A stretch of 64,000 nucleotides of DNA from Pseudarthrobacter sp. fls2-241-R2A-127 (lineage in GTDB: Bacteria; Actinomycetota; Actinomycetes; Actinomycetales; Micrococcaceae), in contig NZ_JARVSF010000012.1 of assembly GCF_030209355.1 (NCBI RefSeq), positions 124,001-188,000 on the forward strand, in the 5' to 3' direction. The position numbers and the translations under genes are program-made. This document shows positions 35,496 through 43,644 of this stretch, piece by piece. The notes beneath the pieces are model-generated. The model made no database searches. It was not told the DNA's origin and saw only the letters and a list, made by a program, of their open reading frames with translations. The first letter of the stretch is position 1; every line of letters begins with the position of its first letter.

Positions 35496-36661
35496 GCGGC
35501 CACGAACCCCGGCTGAGCCTGGGCGTCCTGGCCTCCACGCGCAAACCGGACGAGCGCCGCGTACCCATCCACCCCCTGCACGTCGAACGGATCGCCCCCG
35601 CACTGCGGCAGCGCATCATCCTCGAGCAGGGCTACGGCGAACGCTTCGGCGTCCCGGACAGCCACCTCTCCACGCTGGTGGGACGCATGGCGGCCCGGAA
35701 AGAACTGTTGGCCGCGGCCGACGTCGTCCTCCTGCCCAAACCGCAGCCGGAAGACCTGGCGGACATGCGGGACGGGCAGGTCCTTTGGGGGTGGCCGCAC
35801 TGTGTCCAGGACCGGGCCATCACCCAGCTGGCGATTGACAAGAAACTGACCCTCATCGCGTTTGAGGCCATGAACCACTGGGCCAGCGACGGCGGGTTCG
35901 GCCTGCACGTGTTCCACAAGAACAATGAGCTGGCCGGCTACTGCTCGGTCCTGCACGCGCTGGCGCTGACAGGTTCCACCGGGGACTACGGCCGCCGGCT
36001 GAGCGCCGTCGTGATCGGCTTCGGCGCCACGGCGCGCGGGGCGGTGACGGCGCTGAACGCTCACGGAATCCACGACGTCCAGGTGCTGACCAACCGCGGC
36101 GTGGCAGCGGTTGGCGCCCCCATCCATTCAGTGAACATCGTTCAGTTCGACCACGACGACGAGGCTCCCTTCCTGAGCCAGGTCATCACCGAACGGGGCA
36201 GGGTTCCGCTGGCACCGTTCCTCGCCGAGAGCGACATCGTGGTCAACTGCACCCTGCAGGACCCGAACAGCCCGCTCACGTACCTGCGGACCGAGGACCT
36301 GGCAGCGTTCAGCCCGGGCAGCCTCATCGTGGATGTTTCCTGCGATGACGGCATGGGCTTCAGCTGGGCCAAGTCCACCACGTTTGCGGCCCCGATGATC
36401 ACGGTCGGCGACCACATCAACTACTACGCTGTGGACCACAGCCCGTCCTACCTCTGGAACTCCTCAAGCTGGGAGATCAGCCAGGCGCTCCAGCCGTTCC
36501 TCGAAACAGTCATGGGCGGACCGGCCGCGTGGGACGCGAACGACACCATAGCGCGGGCCATCGAGATCCGCGACGGCGTCATTCGAAACGAGGCTGTGCT
36601 GCAATTCCAGGAGCGCGCCGCGGAGTACCCGCACCGGGCGTTGCACCTGGCAGCTCTTTAG
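35492..36661 (+). CDS. alanine dehydrogenase/PNT-fold oxidoreductase, N5-(carboxyethyl)ornithine synthase-like
   Basis: 389 residues. The N-terminal substrate domain (GVLASTRKPDERRVPIHP; EQGYGERFGV) and the Rossmann nucleotide site (AVVIGFGATARGAVTALNAHG) place it in the AlaDH/PNT family. RDGQVLWGWPH and FHKNNELAGYCSVLHALAL resemble the lactococcal N5-(1-carboxyethyl)ornithine synthase, an opine-type enzyme that reductively joins an amino acid to pyruvate. Sequence identity looks moderate, so substrate is uncertain. Translationally coupled to the 46-residue ORF. Confidence 0.72.
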   Translation: MSGHEPRLSLGVLASTRKPDERRVPIHPLHVERIAPALRQRIILEQGYGERFGVPDSHLSTLVGRMAARKELLAAADVVLLPKPQPEDLADMRDGQVLWGWPHCVQDRAITQLAIDKKLTLIAFEAMNHWASDGGFGLHVFHKNNELAGYCSVLHALALTGSTGDYGRRLSAVVIGFGATARGAVTALNAHGIHDVQVLTNRGVAAVGAPIHSVNIVQFDHDDEAPFLSQVITERGRVPLAPFLAESDIVVNCTLQDPNSPLTYLRTEDLAAFSPGSLIVDVSCDDGMGFSWAKSTTFAAPMITVGDHINYYAVDHSPSYLWNSSSWEISQALQPFLETVMGGPAAWDANDTIARAIEIRDGVIRNEAVLQFQERAAEYPHRALHLAAL

Positions 36662-36675
36662 GCAGCTCCCGCGAA

Positions 36676-36709
36676 GGGCAACCGTGCACGGCACCGCGCC
36701 CGGTTGCCC
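36676..36709. terminator. hairpin after the dehydrogenase-like gene
   Basis: GGGCAACCG and CGGTTGCCC form a perfect 9-bp stem with a 16-nt loop, 15 nt past the stop. No T-run. It lies between convergent genes. Confidence 0.4.
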
Positions 36710-36735
36710 CCGGCGGCGCCGGCTTGCCTTCCCTG

Positions 36736-36777
36736 GGCGCCGGCGGTATTAGGCGCCGGCGGTATTAGGCGCCGGCG
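36736..36777. repeat. 16-bp tandem repeat overlapping a stop codon
   Basis: GGCGCCGGCGGTATTA is repeated exactly (36736-36751 and 36752-36767), followed by a partial third copy. The minus-strand MFS gene ends inside it: each unit supplies a TAA on that strand, so gain or loss of a unit would not change the protein end. Looks like a slippage duplication. Confidence 0.85.
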
Positions 36778-38144
36778 TGCCGGCTGACGATCCGCAGCGG
36801 GCGGCGCCCCTTCAGGTCCATCCGGAGCTGCAGGCCACCCTTGCGGGCCAGCACGGCCCCCACCGAGAGCGCGGCCAGCGCGGGTACGCCACCGGACACC
36901 AACAGCGCGGCGTGAGGGTTCAGATGCTCGGCGATCCAGCCCAGCATGGGCCCGCCCAGCGCCTGCCCGCCGATCAGCACCATGATGTACAGGCTCATGA
37001 CCCGGCCGCGGATGGCCATGTTGGAACTGACCTGCACCAGTTGGTTGGACCCGGTGAGGAACATCAGGCACCAGAACCCGGACAGGACCATCACGGCCCC
37101 GAACGACACCATGGACGGGGCCAGGGCAGCCAGGCAGAGCATCAGGCCGTACATCCCTGCGCAGAACACCACGGACCGCAGGCGGAGCTGCCGGCGCCGG
37201 GTGGACGCCACGGCGCCGGACAGTGCTCCGAGTGCCACCAGGGCGTTGAGGAGTCCATACCCGCCGGCTCCCACCTGGTAGACGTGGTCCGCGAAGGCGG
37301 CAAGCAGCACCGGCAGGCTCATGGCGAACACTGCGATGAACCCGGCCATGAGCCATGGCCAGTAGATGGTGGGCTTGCTCAAGGCGTAGCGCAGTCCCTC
37401 CCGGAGCATCCCTTTGCTCTTGGGCGTCGGGGCGCTGACGAAGAGCTGGTCCTTGCGCAGGAGCAGGAGCATGGTCACCGTCGAGCAGCAGGCCAGCGCG
37501 TTCGCCGCGAACGCCCAGCCGGCCCCCACTGCCGTCAGGAGCAGGCCCGCGATGGCCGGACCGATCAGGCCGCCCAGCTGGAAGGTGGTGGAGTTGACGC
37601 TGATGGCGTTCCGCAAGTACTTCGGGCCCACGAGCTCGTTGACGAACACCTGGCGGGCGGGCTGGTCAAGGACGGTCACCAGGCCCAGGACAAACGCGAT
37701 GACGTAGACGTGCCACACCATGATCACGCCGGTCAGGGCCAGGACGGCCAGCACCGCCGCAAGGATGGCGGCCACACTCTGGCACAGGATAAGGATCTTC
37801 CGTTTGGCGAACCGGTCCGCCATCATCCCGCCCCAGGGGCCAAGAACCAGGGACGGCATGAACTGCAGGGCCACCGTGAACCCCACGGCCGTTACGGATC
37901 CCGAGAGCTGCAGCACCAACCAGTCCTGGGCGATGCGCTGCATCCAGATGGCGATGACGGCGATGAAGTGGCCCATGGCGAAGATCCGGAAGTTGGGCAC
38001 TTTCAGCGAGATGAAGGTGTGCCGCCAAGGGAGTTTTTCAGGGACGACGGCGAGCGGCTGGGTCTGGTTGTCCGGCGGCGCTGAGCCCGCCGCGTCGATA
38101 ACTGGCTGGGTGACGGAGGCCGACGAAGGCGGTGGGGGTGCCAC
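36765..38144 (-). CDS. MFS exporter (MFS_3, enterobactin-exporter-like)
   Basis: 459 residues, about 11-12 membrane helices after a polar 40-residue N-terminus. FRIFAMGHFIAVIAIWMQRIAQDWLVLQLSGS, GGMMADRFAKRKILI and TVLDQPARQVFVNELVG are typical of the MFS_3/TMEM-like exporter group (EntS-related). Substrate unknown. GTG start with GAGGA upstream. Divergent from a LysR gene with a perfect palindrome between the two starts, which suggests LysR-controlled efflux. Confidence 0.87.
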   Translation of the reverse strand: MAPPPPSSASVTQPVIDAAGSAPPDNQTQPLAVVPEKLPWRHTFISLKVPNFRIFAMGHFIAVIAIWMQRIAQDWLVLQLSGSVTAVGFTVALQFMPSLVLGPWGGMMADRFAKRKILILCQSVAAILAAVLAVLALTGVIMVWHVYVIAFVLGLVTVLDQPARQVFVNELVGPKYLRNAISVNSTTFQLGGLIGPAIAGLLLTAVGAGWAFAANALACCSTVTMLLLLRKDQLFVSAPTPKSKGMLREGLRYALSKPTIYWPWLMAGFIAVFAMSLPVLLAAFADHVYQVGAGGYGLLNALVALGALSGAVASTRRRQLRLRSVVFCAGMYGLMLCLAALAPSMVSFGAVMVLSGFWCLMFLTGSNQLVQVSSNMAIRGRVMSLYIMVLIGGQALGGPMLGWIAEHLNPHAALLVSGGVPALAALSVGAVLARKGGLQLRMDLKGRRPLRIVSRHAGA

Positions 38145-38234
38145 AGGTGTGTCCTCAAAATTGCGGGCGGTCTGGGATGTCCTTAACGCTAGGCTGGCGG
38201 AGGCAATTATGGAGCGGTATGGTCCCTATAACTC

Positions 38235-38253
38235 GTATTGCAAAACGCAATAC
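38235..38253. promoter_or_regulatory. LysR-type operator palindrome
   Basis: GTATTGC-AAAAC-GCAATAC is a perfect inverted repeat containing the T-N11-A LysR box (ATTGC/GCAAT arms). It lies 32 nt before the LysR ATG and 91 nt before the divergent MFS start, the usual recognition-site position. Confidence 0.75.
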
Positions 38254-38284
38254 ACGCCAACCTGGATGCCGCGGGAGCCACGAC

Positions 38285-39139
38285 ATGTTTGAACCAGCCC
38301 AGCTGCGCTCCTTCCTGGCGGTGGCCGATACCCTGAGCTTCACCAAGGCCGCCGAACGCCTGGGGCTGGCGCAGCCGACCATCAGCCAGCACATCCGCAA
38401 GCTTGAAACGGCCGCCAAGCGGAGCCTGATCGCCAGGGATACCCGGGACGTGCGGCTCACCGACAACGGCGATGCCATGGCCGGATTTGCCCGGAATATC
38501 CTCGCTGCCCATGACGCCGCCGCCCGCTATTTTTCGGGCTCCGCGATGCGGGGGCGGCTGCGGTTCGGCACGGCGGATGATCTCGCCATCACCGGGCTGC
38601 CGCGGATCCTGCGCGAATTCCGGCAGATCTACCCGCAGATCAACCTGGAACTCACGGTGGGCCAAAGCGACCAGCTGTACCGCAAACTCAATGCAGGCCA
38701 ACTGGACCTGGTCTTCGTGAAGTGGGTGGCAGGGGCCAAGGACGGCACGGTGGTCCAGCATGATTCGTTCTCTTGGGTGGGCCTTGAACAAACCTCACTT
38801 GAACCCGGAACACCCGTGCCATTGATCGCCTACCCGTCGCCGAGCCTCAGCCGGAAACTGGCCATCGATGCGCTGGAAGCCCACGGCCGGACCTGGCGGA
38901 TCACCTGCACCACCCGCCAGATCAGCGGAGTGCTCGCGGCGGTCCGGGCGGGCATCGGCGTTGCCGTCATGCCCACATCGCTGGTCCCCGAAGACCTGAA
39001 GATCATCACCCGGCGCTTCGATCTTCCCGCTGTGGGGGATGTGGATTTCACGTTGATCCGGAACCCGTTGGCGAACTCCGAGGTGATTGACGCCCTCACC
39101 CAATCGATTGTGGGCAGGACCATTAACCGCCAAACTTAA
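38285..39139 (+). CDS. LysR-family transcriptional regulator
   Basis: 284 residues. HTH at 1-60 (LRSFLAVADTLSFTKAAERLGLAQPTISQHIRKLE); the effector-binding domain from about 90 on is intact (LRFGTADDLAITGLPRILREF; GIGVAVMPTSLV). Effector unknown. GGGAG precedes the ATG. It most likely regulates itself and the divergent MFS exporter through the palindrome between them. Confidence 0.9.
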   Translation: MFEPAQLRSFLAVADTLSFTKAAERLGLAQPTISQHIRKLETAAKRSLIARDTRDVRLTDNGDAMAGFARNILAAHDAAARYFSGSAMRGRLRFGTADDLAITGLPRILREFRQIYPQINLELTVGQSDQLYRKLNAGQLDLVFVKWVAGAKDGTVVQHDSFSWVGLEQTSLEPGTPVPLIAYPSPSLSRKLAIDALEAHGRTWRITCTTRQISGVLAAVRAGIGVAVMPTSLVPEDLKIITRRFDLPAVGDVDFTLIRNPLANSEVIDALTQSIVGRTINRQT

Positions 39140-39306
39140 CCCCGCAGCATCCCAAATTCCAGCATTTGGCCGAATTAGGGGGCCCGTGTCCATTGATAGG
39201 GGAGGTGCCATCCCCTATGCTCTATTACCAAGGTCAAGCAGCAGGCCGCGTTCACTCACCACAAACGCGCTGCCGCATGCCGACCCGCGTTTGGGACAGG
39301 CAGCCA

Positions 39307-39621
39307 ATGACGACAGCCAGGAACACCCATCTCAGCTCTGCGCACGCCCGCCCGTACGCCGAACCCCGCCCCGCTACCCGCCAAAACACCCTGGGCAGCG
39401 GACGGGCCTCTGTTGACACCGGATACGTAGGAAAGCCCACCTGCGACAAGTGCCGGACTGACGAATTCGTTTACCTTGAGTCCTATATCCCGCCCACGTA
39501 CCGGCGCGATGGCAGCGTGGCCACACTCGGCGAAGTGGCCTACACCTGCACCCACTGCGAGGAATTCTCGGCCCACAATGTCCCGATCACCTGGTCTCCA
39601 CCCGGCTGGTACCTGGGGTAG
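39307..39621 (+). CDS. small zinc-ribbon-like hypothetical protein
   Basis: 104 residues. Two CxxC knuckles (Cys46/Cys49 in CDKC and Cys81/Cys84 in CTHC) 35 residues apart suggest one zinc ribbon; the N-terminal 40 residues look disordered and the end is SPPGWYLG. No known function recognised. The start was set at an ATG with GGACAGG upstream; an in-frame extension to the left is possible. A strong terminator follows. Confidence 0.65.
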   Translation: MTTARNTHLSSAHARPYAEPRPATRQNTLGSGRASVDTGYVGKPTCDKCRTDEFVYLESYIPPTYRRDGSVATLGEVAYTCTHCEEFSAHNVPITWSPPGWYLG

Positions 39622-39644
39622 CAGCCCAGGCATTTCCCGAAACT

Positions 39645-39692
39645 AAAAGACCGGTGGTGAGCTTGCAGCAGCAAGCTCACCACCGGTCTTTT
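39645..39692. terminator. strong bidirectional rho-independent terminator
   Basis: 22-bp perfect stem (AAAAGACCGGTGGTGAGC... with its exact complement) around a 4-nt loop, A-run on one side and T5 on the other, between the convergent zinc-ribbon gene and putA. Confidence 0.95.
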
Positions 39693-39702
39693 TGTGCCGG
39701 GC

Positions 39703-42700
39703 CTAGATCAGGGCGTCGGAGAGGTGGTTAGGAGTTCCGAACCGGTGCGCGGTGATGCTCACGGCCTGCTCGTGCAGGAACGGCAGCAGCTCCACCCGCC
39801 CGGCTTCCGTGACCGGGTGGGCGTACACCGCAAGGTCGGGCCGTCCGCCCGTCACGTCGGCAAGCGCGGAGGCGTCGCCGCCGATCAGCCGGATCCGGCC
39901 GCCGGACAGCTTGCCCGCGGAGGCGAGGCGTCCTGCCGCAGCCAGCCAGCCGGCGTCGGACTCCACCGTCACGTCAATGTCCTGCGCGGTGAGCACGGCG
40001 CGCAGCCGGGCCGGAAGTTCGACGGCGGTGGAGACGGTGAGTGCCGAGCCTGCCAGCACGCCGGCCGCCACGGTCCGGATGAGGTGCGCCAGCGGGGCAC
40101 CTTCGGAGAGGCGGATGGTGACCGGGAGGTTCCGGTAGCGGAAGATGTTGCGTTCCGCGCTCAAACCCGAGACGTCCTTGGCGGTGCCGAACTCTTCAGC
40201 CCAGGCTGCGGCGTCGGATGCCAAGGCCCGCTGGAGGGACTCCAGCCCGGTGGCCTCGATGGCGCTGCCCGCCGCATCGAGGATCCGGCGCACACCCGGG
40301 TGGGTCACCGAAGCGGTGGCGGTGCTGGTGGCAGGCACCCAGTCGCCCAGGCCGGCCAGGTAGTTGGGGCCCCCCGCCTTGGTGCCGGCGCCCACGGCGG
40401 ATTTCTTCCAGCCGCCGAACGGCTGCCGCTGCACGATCGCGCCGGTGATGCCGCGGTTCACGTAGAGGTTTCCGGCCTGGATGGTGTCCAGCCAGGTGCC
40501 CAGTTCCTCGGAGTTGAGGGAGTGCAAACCCGCGGTGAGGCCGTACTCGATCTGGTTCTGGATGGCGATGGCTTCTTCCAGCGTCGCGGCGGTCATCACG
40601 CCCAGGACGGGCCCGAAGAACTCGGTGAGGTGGAAGTAGGAACCGCGCTTGACGCCGTAGCGCACGCCGGGGCTCCAGAGCCGGCCGGTGTCGTCGAGCT
40701 TTGTCGGTTCCACGGCCCAGCTTTCGCCTTCGCCCAGGGTGGTGAGGGCGTTGAGGAGCTTGCCGTTGGCGGGCTCGATGATCGGACCCATCTGGCTGGT
40801 GGGATCCTGCGGGTAGCCCACCTTGAGTGAGGTCACTGCGTCGATCAGCTGGTTGTGGAAGCGCTTGGACGTGGCCACGGAGCCCACCAGGATCACCAGC
40901 GAGGCCGCGGAGCACTTCTGGCCGGCGTGGCCGAACGCGGAGTAGGCCACGTCCTTGGCGGCCAGGTCCAGGTCGGCGCTGGGGGTAACAATGATGGCGT
41001 TCTTGCCGCTGGTTTCGGCCAGCAGCGGCAGGTCCTTGCGGAAGGAGCGGAACAGCTCGGCGGTCTCGTAGCCGCCGGTGAGGATCACGCGGTCCACGGC
41101 CGGGTGGCTGATCAGCTGCGTTCCCAGTTCGCGCTCCCCCAGCTGCACCATGGTCAGGACGTCCTTGGGGACGCCGGCTTCCCACAGCGCTTCGACCATC
41201 ACGGCACCGCTGCGTGCCGCCTGCTTGGCGGGCTTGATCACGACGGCGGAGCCGGCGGCGAGTGCCGCAAGGGTGGACCCTGCCGGGATGGCCACCGGGA
41301 AGTTCCAGGGCGGGGTGACCACGGTGAGCTTGGCAGGAACGAACGTGGCGCCGTCGATGGTGTCCAGCCTGCGTGCGGACTCGGCGTAGTAGTGGGCGAA
41401 GTCCACGGCTTCGCTGACCTCGGGATCGCCCTGGTCGATGGTCTTGCCGGTCTCGCTGGCCATGACCTCGAGCAGGTCGGCGCGGCGGGCCTCCAGCGCG
41501 TCGCCGGCCCGGTGCAGGATCTCGGCCCGCTCGGCGCCGGACAGCGCACCCCAGGCCTTGCCCTTTTCGACGGCGGTTTCGATGGCCGCATTGAGCTTGG
41601 CTTCATCGTTGATGAACGCGGCCTTGACCGAGGCGTTGCCGAGGGTGGAGGACGGGACCCGGTCCAGGATGGCCCGGCCCCAGTCGCGGTTTGCCGGCAG
41701 GGACGGGTCGGTGTCCGGGGTGTTGTCGAAACCGGTGTGCGGCATCGGCACCGGCGGCAGGCTGCGGTCCTGGCGGCGGTTCGGCAGCGGAACGGTGTTG
41801 TCCAGGGCCTCCAGCGAGGCGAGGAAGCGCTGCTTTTCGCGCTCGAACAGCCCCTCGTTCTCGCTGAGCTCGAACACGGCGGACATGAAGTTGTCCTGGC
41901 TGGCGCCCTCTTCGAGGCGGCGGATCAGGTAGGCGATGGCGACGTCGAACTCGGCCGGGTGCACCACCGGGGTGTAGAGCAGGAGGGAGCCGACGTCCTT
42001 CTTGACGGCCTCGGCCTGGCCCTGCGCCATGCCCAGCAGCATTTCGAACTCGATGTTCTGCTGTGCGGTATCCGCAATGCCGCGCTGCTTGGCCAACAAC
42101 CAGGCGAAGGCGATGTCGAACAGGTTGTGGCCGGCCACGCCGATCCGGATGTTCTTGATGCGGTCCGGGTGCAGTGCGTAGTTGATGACCCGCTTGTAGC
42201 TGGTGTCCGAGTCCTGCTTGGAGCCCCAAGTGGCCAGCGGCCAGTCGTGGAGGGACGATTCCACCTGCTCCATGGGAAGGTTGGCGCCCTTGACCACGCG
42301 GACCTTGATGCCGGCCCCGCCCTTGGCGCGGCGCCCGGCGGCCCAGTCCTGCAGGCGGATCATGGCGGACAGGGCGTCCGGGAGGTAGGCCTGCAGCACA
42401 ATGCCGGCTTCGAGGTCCTTGAACTCCGGCTTGTCCAGGATCCTGGTGAAGACCGCGATGGTCATGTCCAGGTCCTTGTACTCCTCCATGTCCAGGTTGA
42501 TGAATTTGGCCTTCTTGCCCGGGCCGGCGAAGGAGGCAGCGCGCTGGAACAGCGGGGTGAGCTTTTCGACGACGTGTTCCACGGCCTCGTCGAAGGCCCA
42601 GGCGGAATGCGGTGCCACGGTGGAGGAAACCTTGATGGAGACGTAGTCGACGTCGGGGCGGGCCAGCAGCGTGTGCGTGCCCTCGAGCCGGCGGGAGGCT

Positions 42701-43221
42701 TCGTGCTCGCCGAGGACGGCCTCGCCCAGGAGGTTGACGTTGAGCTTGATGCCGTCCTTCTTAATCTTGGCGATGGCGGGGCCCAGCTTGGCGTCGGTGG
42801 CGTCAACGATCAGGTGGCCCACCATTTCCCGCAGGACCTTGCGGGCGATCGGAATGACCACCTGGGGCAGGGCGGGGGCCATGGTGCCGCCGAGGGCCAC
42901 GGCGCTGCGCATGTACCAGGGCAGGAAGGCCGGAACCTTCGGCGCCAGCTTGGCAAGGTTCCGGGCGGCAACGTTCAGGTCTTCGGGACGGACTACGCCG
43001 TCCACGAACCCGACGGTGAATTCCAGGCCGTTGGGGTCCTTCAGGACGCCGGCGAGCTGCTCGGCAGAAGGGTCAACGGGAACCTTTGAGGCTTCCGTCA
43101 GCCAGCGGCGCACCAAGGCGACCGCTTCGTCGGCGAGAGCCTTCGCCTGGGGGACATCGACGTCGACCGTCTGCGGCGTGGCAGGGACTGAGACTGCCGG
43201 TTCCATTGCAACGTGGGTCAT
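39703..43221 (-). CDS. putA: bifunctional proline dehydrogenase / P5C dehydrogenase
   Basis: 1172 residues. Proline dehydrogenase (FAD) spans about 60-500 (YISIKVSST, LQAYLPDALS, GANLPMEQVESSLHDWP, GVAGHNLFDIAFAWLL); L-glutamate-gamma-semialdehyde dehydrogenase (NAD) about 530-1010 (VVTPPWNFPVAIPAG, LLAETSGKNAIIV, FGHAGQKCSAAS with the catalytic Cys); a C-terminal PutA-associated region follows. It oxidises proline to glutamate and channels P5C. No ribbon-helix-helix domain is present, so unlike E. coli PutA it does not repress itself. Its promoter nearly duplicates that of the APC permease upstream, pointing to a shared regulator. Confidence 0.95.
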   Translation of the reverse strand: MTHVAMEPAVSVPATPQTVDVDVPQAKALADEAVALVRRWLTEASKVPVDPSAEQLAGVLKDPNGLEFTVGFVDGVVRPEDLNVAARNLAKLAPKVPAFLPWYMRSAVALGGTMAPALPQVVIPIARKVLREMVGHLIVDATDAKLGPAIAKIKKDGIKLNVNLLGEAVLGEHEASRRLEGTHTLLARPDVDYVSIKVSSTVAPHSAWAFDEAVEHVVEKLTPLFQRAASFAGPGKKAKFINLDMEEYKDLDMTIAVFTRILDKPEFKDLEAGIVLQAYLPDALSAMIRLQDWAAGRRAKGGAGIKVRVVKGANLPMEQVESSLHDWPLATWGSKQDSDTSYKRVINYALHPDRIKNIRIGVAGHNLFDIAFAWLLAKQRGIADTAQQNIEFEMLLGMAQGQAEAVKKDVGSLLLYTPVVHPAEFDVAIAYLIRRLEEGASQDNFMSAVFELSENEGLFEREKQRFLASLEALDNTVPLPNRRQDRSLPPVPMPHTGFDNTPDTDPSLPANRDWGRAILDRVPSSTLGNASVKAAFINDEAKLNAAIETAVEKGKAWGALSGAERAEILHRAGDALEARRADLLEVMASETGKTIDQGDPEVSEAVDFAHYYAESARRLDTIDGATFVPAKLTVVTPPWNFPVAIPAGSTLAALAAGSAVVIKPAKQAARSGAVMVEALWEAGVPKDVLTMVQLGERELGTQLISHPAVDRVILTGGYETAELFRSFRKDLPLLAETSGKNAIIVTPSADLDLAAKDVAYSAFGHAGQKCSAASLVILVGSVATSKRFHNQLIDAVTSLKVGYPQDPTSQMGPIIEPANGKLLNALTTLGEGESWAVEPTKLDDTGRLWSPGVRYGVKRGSYFHLTEFFGPVLGVMTAATLEEAIAIQNQIEYGLTAGLHSLNSEELGTWLDTIQAGNLYVNRGITGAIVQRQPFGGWKKSAVGAGTKAGGPNYLAGLGDWVPATSTATASVTHPGVRRILDAAGSAIEATGLESLQRALASDAAAWAEEFGTAKDVSGLSAERNIFRYRNLPVTIRLSEGAPLAHLIRTVAAGVLAGSALTVSTAVELPARLRAVLTAQDIDVTVESDAGWLAAAGRLASAGKLSGGRIRLIGGDASALADVTGGRPDLAVYAHPVTEAGRVELLPFLHEQAVSITAHRFGTPNHLSDALI

Positions 43222-43265
43222 GGTTTTCCCGATCTTTCCTGGGGTTGGGAGGAGGTCTTTCCACC

Positions 43266-43303
43266 AGTATGAGCTTCGAATCACATAAGATAAAGCGATC
43301 TTT
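43266..43303 (-). promoter_or_regulatory. putA promoter with box shared with the permease gene
   Basis: Read on the minus strand: TTTATC, 17 nt, CATACT (plausible -35 and -10), directly preceded by GAAAAGATCGC. The same hexamers with the same 17-nt spacing and the same flanking TT(G/A)GAA..GAT..C occur before the APC permease. The -10 ends about 45 nt before the putA ATG. Confidence 0.65.
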
Positions 43304-43346
43304 TCCAACGTATACAGGTTAGAAAAACCAATGCTTTTCGCGTCGC

Positions 43347-43490
43347 CGAACGCCCCACCACCTGACGCCGCCAAACACCCGACGCGCCATCACCTGACGC
43401 CACCCAACACCCGACGCCCCACCACCCGATGCGCACAAACACCCAACGCGCCATCACCTGACGCCAGCCAACACCCGACGCGCCATCACC
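43347..43490. repeat. imperfect 32-bp tandem repeat array
   Basis: Four and a half units with an exact 32-bp period (starts at 43370, 43402, 43434, 43466). The core of each is AACACCCGACGCGCCATCACC followed by TGACGCC, with substitutions but no length change. It lies in the 423-bp gap between putA and the permease and has no coding signal. Confidence 0.85.
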
Positions 43491-43506
43491 TTCTATCGGA
43501 AGCAGC

Positions 43507-43539
43507 GAACCCTCCCCCACGGAATGTGGGAGAGGGTTC
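43507..43539 (-). terminator. hairpin between inverted repeat arrays
   Basis: GAACCCTCCCCCAC and GTGGGAGAGGGTTC form a 14-bp stem with one C-A mismatch around a 5-nt loop. Lies about 105 nt past the permease stop (minus strand); no T-run on that strand. Probably a terminator or RNA-stabilising stem. Confidence 0.5.
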
Positions 43540-43576
43540 GGCAGGACGCCGCGTCACCTGATAACGCGTTGTAGGA

Positions 43577-43640
43577 AAACGTGCGGTAGGTGATGGGGCG
43601 TGGGGGGGAAACGTGCGGTAGGTGATGGCGCGTCGGGGGC
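43577..43640. repeat. two 32-bp units inverted relative to the main array
   Basis: AAACGTGCGGTAGGTGATGG recurs at exactly 32 bp (43577 and 43609). The shared part GGTGATGGCGCGTCGGG is the reverse complement of the core of the 43347-43490 array, so the two arrays face each other around the hairpin. Confidence 0.8.
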
Positions 43641-43644
43641 GGGG

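Noticed and set aside
43347-43490. Possible CRISPR array
   Set aside because: Units are contiguous with no unique spacers, the copies vary by substitution, and there are no cas genes nearby.
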